Below are positions 24,263 through 32,273 of a stretch of DNA of 44,148 nucleotides, in pieces. Every line of letters starts with the position of its first letter. The first letter of the stretch is position 1. Under the pieces are notes generated by a model. It saw only the letters and a program-made list of their open reading frames with translations, did not search any database and had not been told where the DNA came from. Both the position numbers and the translations under genes were made by a program. Source of the DNA: J038 sp036734085 (lineage in GTDB: Bacteria; Chloroflexota; Anaerolineae; Aggregatilineales; Phototrophicaceae); assembly GCA_036734085.1 (NCBI GenBank), contig DAIMZF010000016.1, positions 1 to 44,148 on the forward strand, written 5' to 3'.

Positions 24263-24360
24263 GGTTCGTACATTTTTGATTATCTTACGTTTTTATCAAG
24301 TCTACACCGGATATGATAGAACTAATGAATTTGATAATCACGCTTCACCAGGAGTGAATA

Positions 24361-24921
24361 ATGAGTCAATATGTCGCACAACCATTTGTAGCGGGTACGC
24401 CAGAAGCAGAAGTCATTGGTCAAACAATGATTGCCTTCTCGGAGAACTTACAAGCGGACATCATCAAGCCCATTTTGGACAAACACGGTCTGACGGAAAT
24501 TAGCGCCGATAAGTGGTATCCCCATCAATTATGGATGGATATTCTAAAGGAAATGAACGACACAATGGCTGGCGGCGCTTCCTCTGCATTTGTGGCCTTT
24601 GGCCGCGAAGTTGTGCAGAAGGCCGCAATGCCAGACGCTATCCAGACGATCCCGGATGCACTAAACGCCCTGCACGCCATTCATCACGCTAATCTGCGTA
24701 ATATCCCGGCGGAAGAAGGCTACAGCATCGAAGTCGTCGCGGAACAACACTACATCGTATACCACAACACACCCAATCCAGAAGACGCTATCTATGGCTT
24801 TTTGTGGGGTATGGCCGCCCGCTTTAAGAAACCGCACGAAACATTTGTTGTGCGTATGATAGACAACCCCGCACCGGAGAAAGCACGCTCCGCTTACGAA
24901 ATCAAATGGGGTATGCAGTAA
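24361..24921 (+). CDS. Uncharacterised 186-aa protein
   Basis: I do not recognise this gene with confidence. It is a soluble, mildly acidic protein of 186 aa with AGGAG 7 bp before the ATG. The pattern of helices in the first half (including WYPHQLWMDILKEM at about 52-65 and AFVAFGREVVQKA), then HAIHHANLRN, and a closing YEIKWGMQ recalls the alpha/beta layout of heme-NO-binding-like and 4-vinyl-reductase-like sensor domains, but the similarity is weak and rests on layout, not on signature residues. H107, H110 and H111 are clustered mid-protein. It has its own terminator, so it is a monocistronic unit. Confidence 0.8.
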   Translation: MSQYVAQPFVAGTPEAEVIGQTMIAFSENLQADIIKPILDKHGLTEISADKWYPHQLWMDILKEMNDTMAGGASSAFVAFGREVVQKAAMPDAIQTIPDALNALHAIHHANLRNIPAEEGYSIEVVAEQHYIVYHNTPNPEDAIYGFLWGMAARFKKPHETFVVRMIDNPAPEKARSAYEIKWGMQ

Positions 24922-24931
24922 ATCACTTAAT

Positions 24932-24959
24932 GGGGGTGGCACACACCCCCTTTTTCTTT
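24932..24959 (+). terminator. Terminator after the 186-aa protein gene
   Basis: Stem GGGGGTG (24932-24938) / CACCCCC (24944-24950), 5-nt loop, then TTTTTCTTT. Confidence 0.9.
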
Positions 24960-25010
24960 GTCCCCTCCCCGCTATGAAATAGGCGATTGCCCTATACTCC
25001 GTTCCGCCTG

Positions 25011-25040
25011 CTGTAAACGATAAATATTCTGTGGTAAAAT
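25011..25040 (+). promoter_or_regulatory. Promoter of the glycosyltransferase operon
   Basis: Extended -10 TGgTAAAAT (25032-25040) with a weak -35 box CTGTAA (25011-25016) 18 bp upstream, about 33 bp before the ATG. Confidence 0.45.
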
Positions 25041-25072
25041 CCGCGCAGAGTAAATAAAAAGAGGAAATAACA

Positions 25073-25987
25073 ATGACTGACTTAGGGATTGTTATTGTCA
25101 ATTGGAACACACAACATTTACTTCGCAAATGTTTGGATACTGTCTTCGCCAGCACGGGTGATTTTAGCTTTCGCGTGGTGGTGGTGGATAATGCCTCTAC
25201 GGATGACAGCGCCGCGATGGTGCGCCAGCACTTCCCGCAGGCGGAACTCATCGTCAGTGAGGTAAACGGCGGTTTTTCACACGGGAATAATCTCGGATTG
25301 CGGCACTTGGGGTATCACGGGGCAGGGGATGTGGCCGCCGATGCACCCCGCTATGCGCTATTGCTGAACCCCGACACTGAAGTTCCGCCCAATTCGTTCT
25401 ATGATATGATAAATATGATGGACTCTCATCCAGAAGTCGGCATGGCCGGGCCTAAGCTCTTGCTGGAAGATGGCACGATAGATAAAGCCTGCCGCCGGAG
25501 CTTCCCGACACCCAAAATCGCGTTTTATCATTTTTCTGGCCTGGCAAAATTATTCCCAAAAAGTCCGCGTTTTGCCCGCTACAATATGACGCATGTTGAT
25601 GAAAACCAACAGCTAGAGGTGGATTCGGTTGTTGGCGCATACATGCAACTAAGGCGGGAAGTCATCGAAGCAATCGGCCTGCTGGACGAAACGTTCTTCA
25701 TGTACGGTGAAGACTTAGACTGGGCTTACCGTACCAAACAAGCGGGCTGGAAGGTGATGTATTATCCAGAGGTCATCGTATGGCACATCAAAAGAGCCGC
25801 AAGCCGCAAAAGCAAGAAAGCACAATTCGAGTTCTACCGAGCGATGCTGATATTCTACCGCAAGCACTACCGGACGAAGACCCCGTTGTGGCTTCATTCG
25901 CTGGTGATGACGGGGCTGATGCTGAAGGGTGGTCGCGGTCTTTGGGGCGAAATCAGACAATCCCGGATGCAAGCCGCCAACGTTTAA
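25073..25987 (+). CDS. Glycosyltransferase family 2
   Basis: GT-A fold glycosyltransferase of 304 aa, rhamnosyltransferase-like. VIVNWNTQHLLRKCL (8-22) is the typical start, D39 lies in VVVDNAST, and NPDTE (99-103) fills the place of the DXD metal motif. EDLDWAYRTKQAGW (about 219-232) is the acceptor-side motif. No membrane helix of the polymerase type. Transfers a sugar from a nucleotide sugar to a lipid-linked or polysaccharide acceptor. GAGGA sits 8 bp before the start. Its last 208 bases overlap the sugar phosphotransferase gene in another frame; the C-terminal residues in the overlap (YRKHY region) are family-like, so the overlap is not explained by a mis-called end. Confidence 0.88.
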   Translation: MTDLGIVIVNWNTQHLLRKCLDTVFASTGDFSFRVVVVDNASTDDSAAMVRQHFPQAELIVSEVNGGFSHGNNLGLRHLGYHGAGDVAADAPRYALLLNPDTEVPPNSFYDMINMMDSHPEVGMAGPKLLLEDGTIDKACRRSFPTPKIAFYHFSGLAKLFPKSPRFARYNMTHVDENQQLEVDSVVGAYMQLRREVIEAIGLLDETFFMYGEDLDWAYRTKQAGWKVMYYPEVIVWHIKRAASRKSKKAQFEFYRAMLIFYRKHYRTKTPLWLHSLVMTGLMLKGGRGLWGEIRQSRMQAANV

Positions 25988-27429
25988 GAGAGCGCACACA
26001 GTTAGATACAACACGTTCCAACCGTATCAAGGCTGTGTTGGGGTTTTTGCTTTACGCGACGGATATTTTCATGTTGTGCGCGGCCTTCCTGCTGGGGTAT
26101 CTCGCACGGTTTTATGTGCCGGTTTTTGGCATCTCCCCCGCACAGCCTTTTGTTGATTATTTGCCCACCATGATTTTACAGATTATCACGGTAGTCATCG
26201 TGTTTTATTTTTCACGCTTGTACCATCAACGCCGGGCGATAAGCCACTTTGACAACGCGCGCGACATCTTCGGCGCGATGACGGTGGGCTTAGTGATGGC
26301 AAGCGGTATGCAGGAACTCATCTTCAAAAACACGGTCTTTGACGTGGACTATCTGCGCGGGATGTTCTTTTATTCGTGGATACTCAGCGTGGTTCTGCTG
26401 ATTTTAGGCCGAGAGGCGCACCGCATCCTGACGGCAAGTATGCGGCGGCGTGGCATCGCCCGTGACAATCTGTTGATTGTTGGTACTGGGCGCGTAGCGC
26501 GTGATATCGCGCTACGCATCAATGGCAACCCGGATTTAGGCTATAACATTGTGGGCGTGGTGCATAGCACCATTAAACCTAAGGGGCAGGTTGGCGGGAT
26601 ACCAGTTATCGGCCTCTATGATGACATCCCCGAAGTGATTGACGATTACGGCGTGGAGCAGGTGATTATTGCTCTGCCGGATGCCAGACGCACGGAAATT
26701 GTCGAGTTGGTGACGTTGTGCCAGCGTGGGCGTGTGGATATTAAAGTGTATCCAGACATCTTCGCGTATATGGCTGGCGATATGAATGTGGATGACCTGG
26801 GCGGTACGCCCTTGTTGACGGTGCGTGACATTGCCCTGCGTGGCTGGAAGCTGAGCCTTAAGCGCGGGCTGGATTTCTTCGGCTCGTTCTTTGGGCTGAT
26901 CTTCCTGTCGCCCATTCTGCTATTAATCGCGTTCGCAATCCGGCTGGAAAGCAGAGGCCCCGTTTTCTACACGCAGGTTCGCATGGGCTTGGATGGTCGC
27001 CCATTCCCGATTATTAAGTTTCGTTCCATGCGGTCGGATGCTGAATCCGGTGGGCCGGGCTGGACGACCAAAAATGACCCCCGCGTGACTCGTGTGGGCA
27101 AATTTTTACGTAAGACCGAGCTAGACGAATTGCCACAGTTAATTAATGTTTTGCTAGGGCAGATGAGTCTTGTTGGGCCGCGCCCGGAGCGTCCGCATTA
27201 CGTTCGGCAATTCCGAGAGAAAATCCCGCGTTATATGGAACGCCATCGTGAGAAAGCGGGCATGACGGGCTGGGCACAGGTGAATGGCTTACGCGGAGAT
27301 ACGTCTATCTCTCAGCGTACCAGTTATGATTTGTGGTATGTCGAAAACTGGTCTTTGTGGCTGGATATAAAAATCATCCTGCGGACGATTCTTATGGCGG
27401 TTTCCCGGCGTAACCGGAACGCTTACTAA
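25780..27429 (+). CDS. Polyprenyl-phosphate sugar-1-phosphate transferase (WcaJ/WbaP family)
   Basis: 549 aa. Initiates polysaccharide synthesis by moving a hexose-1-phosphate to undecaprenyl phosphate. Order: disordered charged N-terminus (1-80), four membrane helices (about 84-215), a Rossmann-like CoA_binding domain (LIVGTGRVARDIA at about 228), a fifth helix, then the catalytic bacterial sugar transferase domain (from KRGLDFFGS, about 367) with KFRSMR, KTELDELPQL and LVGPRPERP. The ATG at 25780 has AGAGGT 6 bp upstream and is the only ATG before the first helix; later GTG (25888) and TTG (25942) starts are possible. All of these lie within the preceding gene, so some dual coding is unavoidable. 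Pairs functionally with the GT2 gene. Confidence 0.88.
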   Translation: MAHQKSRKPQKQESTIRVLPSDADILPQALPDEDPVVASFAGDDGADAEGWSRSLGRNQTIPDASRQRLRERTQLDTTRSNRIKAVLGFLLYATDIFMLCAAFLLGYLARFYVPVFGISPAQPFVDYLPTMILQIITVVIVFYFSRLYHQRRAISHFDNARDIFGAMTVGLVMASGMQELIFKNTVFDVDYLRGMFFYSWILSVVLLILGREAHRILTASMRRRGIARDNLLIVGTGRVARDIALRINGNPDLGYNIVGVVHSTIKPKGQVGGIPVIGLYDDIPEVIDDYGVEQVIIALPDARRTEIVELVTLCQRGRVDIKVYPDIFAYMAGDMNVDDLGGTPLLTVRDIALRGWKLSLKRGLDFFGSFFGLIFLSPILLLIAFAIRLESRGPVFYTQVRMGLDGRPFPIIKFRSMRSDAESGGPGWTTKNDPRVTRVGKFLRKTELDELPQLINVLLGQMSLVGPRPERPHYVRQFREKIPRYMERHREKAGMTGWAQVNGLRGDTSISQRTSYDLWYVENWSLWLDIKIILRTILMAVSRRNRNAY

Positions 27430-27431
27430 AC

Positions 27432-27749
27432 ATGGACATCAAGACATTGACCGAAGCCATGCATGCCTTTGTGGAAAGCAAAGGTTGGTATCGTGCTAAT
27501 TCCCCCAAGCCGCAGACACCTAAAAATCTTGCTATCTCGTTAATGCTGGAAGCGGGCGAAGTGTTGGAGCACTTCCAATGGCGGGATGAAGCTAAAGACC
27601 GTGCCGAGTTAGCATCCGAATTAGCGGACGTTATGCTGTATCTGATGCAACTTGCCAGCATCACCGAGATTGATTTAGGTCAGGCAGTGTTGGACAAGCT
27701 GGCGGTTAATCATGACCGTACATGGGAAGACGGCGCTGAATCCGGGTAA
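27432..27749 (+). CDS. MazG-like nucleotide pyrophosphohydrolase
   Basis: All-alpha protein of 105 aa. The metal-binding motif EAGEVLEH (about 40-47) and ELASELADVMLYL (about 58-70), that is ExxE followed by ExxD, match the MazG/RS21-C6 family, which hydrolyses non-canonical or excess NTPs to NMP and pyrophosphate. It begins 2 bp after the sugar transferase, so it is co-transcribed, although a role in polysaccharide synthesis is not evident. A 7-bp hairpin (27741-27747 / 27757-27763) covers its stop codon and may act as a weak terminator. Confidence 0.85.
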   Translation: MDIKTLTEAMHAFVESKGWYRANSPKPQTPKNLAISLMLEAGEVLEHFQWRDEAKDRAELASELADVMLYLMQLASITEIDLGQAVLDKLAVNHDRTWEDGAESG

Positions 27750-27794
27750 AGCTGATACCCGGACAAAGTGCATGTTACTGTAAAAAACATTGTA

Positions 27795-27800
27795 TATAAT
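27795..27800 (+). promoter_or_regulatory. -10 box upstream of proS
   Basis: Perfect TATAAT, 43 bp before the proS ATG; no good -35 box at 16-18 bp. Confidence 0.35.
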
Positions 27801-27842
27801 TGGACGAGCTATATTGATTAAAAACACAAAAGGATAACATTT

Positions 27843-29282
27843 ATGGCGTCGCAAGCGGTTACACCACAAAGCGAAGACTTCAGCAAGTGGTATAACGAAA
27901 TCGTGTATAAAGCAGATTTAGCGGCTCCGTCGCCAGTGCGTGGCTGTATCATCATCAAGCCCTATGGCTATGAAGTATGGGAAGGCATCAAGGCCGGGCT
28001 AGACCGTCGCTTTAAAGAAACCGGACATCAAAACGCATACTTCCCGTTGTTCATCCCGGAAAGCTACCTGCGCCGCGAAGCGGAGCATGTGGAAGGCTTC
28101 AGCCCGGAGCTTGCCGTCGTCACCCATGCAGGCGGCAAACAGTTGGAAGAACCTTATGTTGTACGCCCAACGTCGGAGACCATCATCGGCGAGGCGTTCA
28201 GCCAGTGGATACAATCTTACCGTGACTTACCTTTACTCATTAACCAATGGGCCAATGTGGTGCGCTGGGAAATGCGGACGCGGCCATTCCTCCGCACAAC
28301 CGAGTTTTTGTGGCAGGAAGGCCACACCGCCCACGCCACCGCCGACGAAGCACAAGCGGAAACAATGCAAATGCTCGATGCTTATGCGGATTTCTGTTAT
28401 ACAGAGGCCGCTATCCCGGTGGTGAAGGGGCAAAAAAGCGAGATTGAGAAGTTCGCGGGGGCATTGCGTACATATACTATCGAGGCGATGATGCGTGATA
28501 CTAAAGCATTGCAATCTGGCACGAGCCATAACTTAGGCCAGAACTTCGCCAAAGCGTTCGGCATTAAGTATCTATCCCGTGATAATGTGGAGGAGTTCTG
28601 CTGGACAACTTCGTGGGGGGTAAGTACGCGCATGGTTGGCGCGGTGGTGATGTCTCATGGTGATGATCAGGGGTTGCGTCTGCCGCCTAAGCTAGCGCCG
28701 ATTCAAGTCGTGGCTGTGCCGGTGTATAAGAGCGATGATGAAAAAGTCCCTGTGTTAGACGTGGTGACGCGCCTTGTCGCGGAATTACGCGCCGCCGGAA
28801 TTCGTGTGCATGTTGATGACCGTGAGGAGCGACCCGGCTTTAAGTTCAACGATTGGGAGATGCGTGGCGTGCCCTTACGTCTGGAAGTCGGCCCTAAAGA
28901 TGTTGAGAATAACAAAGCTGTCCTTGCGCGCCGGGATGTGCCGGGCAGGGAAGGCAAGCAATTTATTGATCAGGATGCTTTATTGGGCACGGTGCGTGAT
29001 TTGCTGGTAGATATCCAGGATAGTATGCTCCGGCAAGCCACAGAATTTCGTGATTCTAATACCCATGACATCCGCACCTATGATGAACTAAAACAAATCG
29101 TGGAAAAAGGCGGTTGGGTGCGTGGATGGTGGGCGGGCAGTAACGAAGATGAACGCCGCGTCAAGGACGAGACCGGCGCGACGTTGCGGTGCTTCCCGTT
29201 GGAGCAACCGGGCGGTAAGGGCACTTGCTTCCTGACAGGCGAAACGGCGGAGCGTGTGGCAATTTTTTCTAAGGCTTACTAA
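27843..29282 (+). CDS. proS: Proline--tRNA ligase, archaeal/eukaryote-like type
   Basis: Class II aminoacyl-tRNA synthetase of 479 aa. It is the short form without the editing (INS) domain found in E. coli-type ProS. Motif 2 is RWEMRTRPFLRTTEFLWQEGHTAH (about 140-163), motif 3 is around GVSTRMVGAVVMSHGDDQGLRLPP (about 260-283), then the HGTP anticodon-binding domain. The C-terminal zinc-like domain ends in an invariant tyrosine (SKAY), as in Thermus and archaeal enzymes. Deinococcus-Thermus, Chloroflexota and some other bacteria carry this type. AAAGGAT lies before the ATG. Confidence 0.95.
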   Translation: MASQAVTPQSEDFSKWYNEIVYKADLAAPSPVRGCIIIKPYGYEVWEGIKAGLDRRFKETGHQNAYFPLFIPESYLRREAEHVEGFSPELAVVTHAGGKQLEEPYVVRPTSETIIGEAFSQWIQSYRDLPLLINQWANVVRWEMRTRPFLRTTEFLWQEGHTAHATADEAQAETMQMLDAYADFCYTEAAIPVVKGQKSEIEKFAGALRTYTIEAMMRDTKALQSGTSHNLGQNFAKAFGIKYLSRDNVEEFCWTTSWGVSTRMVGAVVMSHGDDQGLRLPPKLAPIQVVAVPVYKSDDEKVPVLDVVTRLVAELRAAGIRVHVDDREERPGFKFNDWEMRGVPLRLEVGPKDVENNKAVLARRDVPGREGKQFIDQDALLGTVRDLLVDIQDSMLRQATEFRDSNTHDIRTYDELKQIVEKGGWVRGWWAGSNEDERRVKDETGATLRCFPLEQPGGKGTCFLTGETAERVAIFSKAY

Positions 29283-29292
29283 TCATTTTCTC

Positions 29293-29316
29293 ATGGGGGC
29301 GCACACATGCCCCCAT
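29293..29316 (+). terminator. Hairpin after proS
   Basis: Perfect 8-bp stem ATGGGGGC (29293-29300) / GCCCCCAT (29309-29316), 8-nt loop, but no T-run follows. Probably a terminator or a stabilising 3' hairpin. The rest of the gap to 29557 is AT-rich, with a TATAAT at 29369-29374 and a short direct repeat CCGACT (29502-29507 and 29515-29520). Confidence 0.5.
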
Positions 29317-29557
29317 ACTCCCCATAGAATTTAGCAACTTTCTAACTATGATTTAACGGACTTTGGCCTATAATGGAAAACATTATTGGTATCTTTTTGA
29401 TTTAAATATCCGCTAAATAATATACTTAAATAAATTTTTGTTTTTTTGAACCTGACGCACGGCTAGGTGTTTGCCAGTAAACCCAAAAACTTTTATGTAT
29501 GACCGACTGTATAGCCGACTATAAGCGTTAAGGTAAGTTTATTAGGACTATGATTAA

Positions 29558-31690
29558 ATGGCGGCTTATCTTGTTGTGGATTTAGATGACCTGTTAGGTC
29601 ATTTTAGGTCACGAAGCGTAATTATTGACTTGCAGGAGTTAGCAGTAGGTTTGCGCGGTGGCGCGGCTTTGGCGGCTGGCCTTGTAAGTGCGGATAAACT
29701 GAAAGCAATTGCTGTTGCCAGTTGGGATAAAGTAGAATGGCAACGTAATGTCGACCCTCGACAGGTGTTTGTAGCGGCTGGCTACGAAGTGTTCGACGCG
29801 ACACCGCGTAATGCACTGGCCGATGCGCTCATCATGCACTATTTTTCCTATGATCCCGACCCTGTGAATGAACTTATTCTGGCGACGACCAGCCAGGATT
29901 TATTACCCGTTATCCGTCGGGTAAAGATGACTCGCAACGCCCGCATCCGCATGTGGGGGTCTGATGATGTGTTACAGGGGACAGAATTCGCAGAAGATGT
30001 TGTCTTTCAACCTCTGGAAACTTTGCTCGGCATCCAGTCGAAGAACGTCGCAATTTACATCGACTTTGAAAATATTGCTATTAGCCTGAATGAGCAAGGC
30101 TTTGTCGTCAACCTGGATCATCTTATCAATCGTTTTGTCACTCAGGCAAAGGCACACGGCGTCGTCGTGAAGATGGCCGCTTATGCCCCTTGGGGACAAC
30201 GGGGGTCACTCCCGCCTTTGGTGGATGGCAATGGGCGCGAAATTGCGGACGAAGCCCCTAGCCGTTTGATGGTGGCAAACATCGACCCGGTGTTTAACCT
30301 GCCTGGCAAAAACAGCGCGGATGTCCGCATTGCGCGTGATGTCATCACGGATGCAGGCCACAGCGATGCGGCCGATGTTTACATCCTCGCCAGTGGCGAC
30401 CGGGACTTTAACGATGTGCTGAATACCCTCATGAAGCGCGGCCTGACCGTGATTGTCTGGGGCGTGCGGGGCAGTACCAGCCGCATCTTAGAGAAAAACA
30501 GCAACATTACGGTAGAGTACATCGACGACTTCACGGATTTACAAACGCATCAGTCGCTTGGCTCTGCGATGATGCAGGATGAACTAGACGACTTTATTCC
30601 TTCCCAATGGACGAGTGTCATTCTGCAATTCGACCGCCTGACCGCCGAGCTAAAGACAGAAACAGTCTCTATCCGGCAATTGGTGGAGCAGTTGCAGAAG
30701 GTTGGCGCGGTTATTTCCCGTCCACGCGGTGAGGATTTAGTCTCGCAGTCTATTTCACTCGGCTTGCTCAAGCCTATCTCGACGAACGGCCATATCATCC
30801 TCAATGACCATCATCCCATTGTGGATAAAACCCGTTTAATTGCCGACCGCATCGCGCATCGGGTGGAAAATACGCTTCAGGTGCGAGGGTGGGAATACGT
30901 GAACTATGGCTTCTTGCTCAAGGGTCTGGCGATGGATCATGAGCTAGAGCGACCCGGCATGAACAGTGATGATCAATGGCGCTCCCATTGGATTGATGCG
31001 CTAGTACGCGAAGGCCTGCTGGAACGCCAGCTTGTTCCGCATCGTCACAACGCCGATGACCTTGTGCCAGTGATTAAACTGTGTGATGTTTATCCATTTA
31101 ATGCCGGCATACGCGCCCCGATGATGAACGATAACGGCGCTAGCAGTGGCCCGGAAATGGATTGGAAATCAATCTCTGTGCAGAAGCTCCAGCAGATGGA
31201 GCCGGATACAGCCAGCATGGTTGTTCGTGTGGTCGTCAGCATCGAGCAGTTCACCAGCTTCCGCGATTTTGAATGGTGTCCATTAGGGAGCCTGCACCGC
31301 CGTTTACGGGCATTTGATACAGGCATGTCGTTCCAACGGGCAGTGGAGTATCTTTCCGCCCATGATGCCGCTTTGGTGCAGGAATACCATAACCCGCAAA
31401 GTGACTACATGACCAAGGGAATTTCTATCAATACCAAAAACCTCATCGTGCAGAAGATACTCGAACAGCGCGATGCGTTCATCTGTGTGTTGTTGGCGTT
31501 GTATGACCGTAACATGATTGTCTCCGAGCAAGGTGTGAACACCATCGACTCCCAAAGTCATTGGAGCCTAGACCTGTGGTTCTCCATCATGGAGACAGAA
31601 AATGTGCTGAATGCGCTACCGGGCAGGCACGGCCAATACAGCTTATTCCGCACACATCACAGCGTTAACCTGATAGCGGAAATATGTTAG
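29558..31690 (+). CDS. Tandem NYN (PIN-like) domain protein
   Basis: 710 aa. The second NYN domain is canonical: YIDFENIAISL (167-177, acidic D169 with N172), SADVRIARDV with D255, and ASGDRDF with D281 and D283, the acidic residues that bind metal in this PIN-like RNase family (LabA/Limkain type). Residues 1-150 look like a diverged first NYN domain: VVDLDD (6-11), NALADALIM (85-93) and TTSQDLLPVI (110-119) occupy the corresponding positions. The C-terminal 380 residues appear to be winged-helix-like segments (SIRQLVEQLQKVGAVISR and GWEYVNYGFLLKGLAMD regions), possibly RNA-binding, but I cannot name them. The ATG at 29558 has TAGGA about 11 bp upstream. A regulatory RNase is the likeliest role. 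It sits just before the rpsO-pnp RNA metabolism genes. Confidence 0.82.
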   Translation: MAAYLVVDLDDLLGHFRSRSVIIDLQELAVGLRGGAALAAGLVSADKLKAIAVASWDKVEWQRNVDPRQVFVAAGYEVFDATPRNALADALIMHYFSYDPDPVNELILATTSQDLLPVIRRVKMTRNARIRMWGSDDVLQGTEFAEDVVFQPLETLLGIQSKNVAIYIDFENIAISLNEQGFVVNLDHLINRFVTQAKAHGVVVKMAAYAPWGQRGSLPPLVDGNGREIADEAPSRLMVANIDPVFNLPGKNSADVRIARDVITDAGHSDAADVYILASGDRDFNDVLNTLMKRGLTVIVWGVRGSTSRILEKNSNITVEYIDDFTDLQTHQSLGSAMMQDELDDFIPSQWTSVILQFDRLTAELKTETVSIRQLVEQLQKVGAVISRPRGEDLVSQSISLGLLKPISTNGHIILNDHHPIVDKTRLIADRIAHRVENTLQVRGWEYVNYGFLLKGLAMDHELERPGMNSDDQWRSHWIDALVREGLLERQLVPHRHNADDLVPVIKLCDVYPFNAGIRAPMMNDNGASSGPEMDWKSISVQKLQQMEPDTASMVVRVVVSIEQFTSFRDFEWCPLGSLHRRLRAFDTGMSFQRAVEYLSAHDAALVQEYHNPQSDYMTKGISINTKNLIVQKILEQRDAFICVLLALYDRNMIVSEQGVNTIDSQSHWSLDLWFSIMETENVLNALPGRHGQYSLFRTHHSVNLIAEIC

Positions 31691-31693
31691 GCA

Positions 31694-31722
31694 TTGGCAG
31701 TGATTCTCCCGTTTGCTATAAT
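31694..31722 (+). promoter_or_regulatory. Promoter of rpsO
   Basis: TTGGCA (31694-31699), 17-bp spacer, TATAAT (31717-31722): eleven of twelve consensus bases at optimal spacing. Transcription should start near 31729, giving an 84-nt leader. Confidence 0.85.
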
Positions 31723-31741
31723 GCAAAGGTTATTTATAAAT

Positions 31742-31785
31742 TAGACCAGTAGCCCAAGCTGTCTGTCCGGTCTACTCGGTGACAG
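31742..31785 (+). ncRNA. Structured rpsO leader, candidate S15-responsive pseudoknot
   Basis: TAGACC (31742-31747) can pair with GGTCTA (31769-31774), and CTGTC (31759-31763) with GACAG (31781-31785). The pairs interleave, so together they make an H-type pseudoknot. An alternative nested hairpin uses CTGTC/GACAG plus CCG (31767-31769)/CGG (31777-31779). The switch between pseudoknot and hairpin is the logic of E. coli rpsO autoregulation by S15. Confidence 0.4.
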
Positions 31786-31812
31786 ATTAGAGACAATGAG
31801 GACGACTACTCA

Positions 31813-32082
31813 ATGAGCGTTAATAACCCAAATAAAGGCGACATCATCAAGGCGTTCGCGCGCCACGAAGGTGACACGGGTTCGCCAGAAGTACAAATCG
31901 CGGTTTTGACTGACCGCATCCGCCAACTGACTGAACACCTGAAAATCCACAAGCACGACCAACACTCCCGTCGCGGTTTGCTGAAGTTGGTAGGTCAGCG
32001 TCGGCGTCATCTGCGTTATCTAAGCAAGAAGAACCCCGATTCCTACCGGGAACTTCTGCAACGCCTTGACCTCCGCCGCTAG
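31813..32082 (+). CDS. rpsO: 30S ribosomal protein S15
   Basis: 89 aa, the standard length. GDTGSPEVQIAVLTDRI (about 21-37), HLKIHKHDQHSRRGLLKLVGQRR and YLSKKNPDSYRELLQRLDLR are conserved S15 sequence. It binds the central domain of 16S rRNA early in 30S assembly and often represses its own mRNA. GAGGACGA upstream is a weak ribosome binding site. Followed by a terminator and pnp, the classic rpsO-pnp order. Confidence 0.97.
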   Translation: MSVNNPNKGDIIKAFARHEGDTGSPEVQIAVLTDRIRQLTEHLKIHKHDQHSRRGLLKLVGQRRRHLRYLSKKNPDSYRELLQRLDLRR

Positions 32083-32095
32083 TTTTTTAGGAAAA

Positions 32096-32130
32096 AGCGT
32101 GAGCTTGTTTGTGACATGCTCACGTTTTTT
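32096..32130 (+). terminator. Terminator between rpsO and pnp
   Basis: Stem CGTGAGC (32098-32104) / GCTCACG (32118-32124), extended by flanking A/T pairs, 13-nt loop, six T at 32125-32130. Confidence 0.88.
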
Positions 32131-32152
32131 GTAGTTTATCCATGAAGTTGAC

Positions 32153-32235
32153 GCGCCCGGTTCAGCAGGTAATTGGCATGTGTGCTTAAGCGGCTTCCGC
32201 TTGAACCTACTTGCCAGTTCCCTGTAACCGGGCGC
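32153..32235 (+). ncRNA. Extended stem in the pnp leader
   Basis: A perfect 10-bp base stem (GCGCCCGGTT at 32153-32162, AACCGGGCGC at 32226-32235) encloses an inner stem (AATTGGCA at 32171-32178 with TGCCAGTT at 32212-32219, one G-U pair) and an apical hairpin AAGCGG (32188-32193) / CCGCTT (32197-32202). It ends about 38 nt before the pnp start. In E. coli a double-stranded pnp leader is cut by RNase III and then PNPase represses its own synthesis; the layout here is similar although the sequence is not. Confidence 0.6.
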
Positions 32236-32273
32236 AATCGTTTTTATAAGTTTTTTTGAGGAGAAACAGCCGT

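Noticed and set aside
29283..29557. tRNA or small RNA gene between proS and the NYN gene
   Set aside because: No cloverleaf or T-loop sequence found; only an AT-rich region, a -10-like box and one hairpin.
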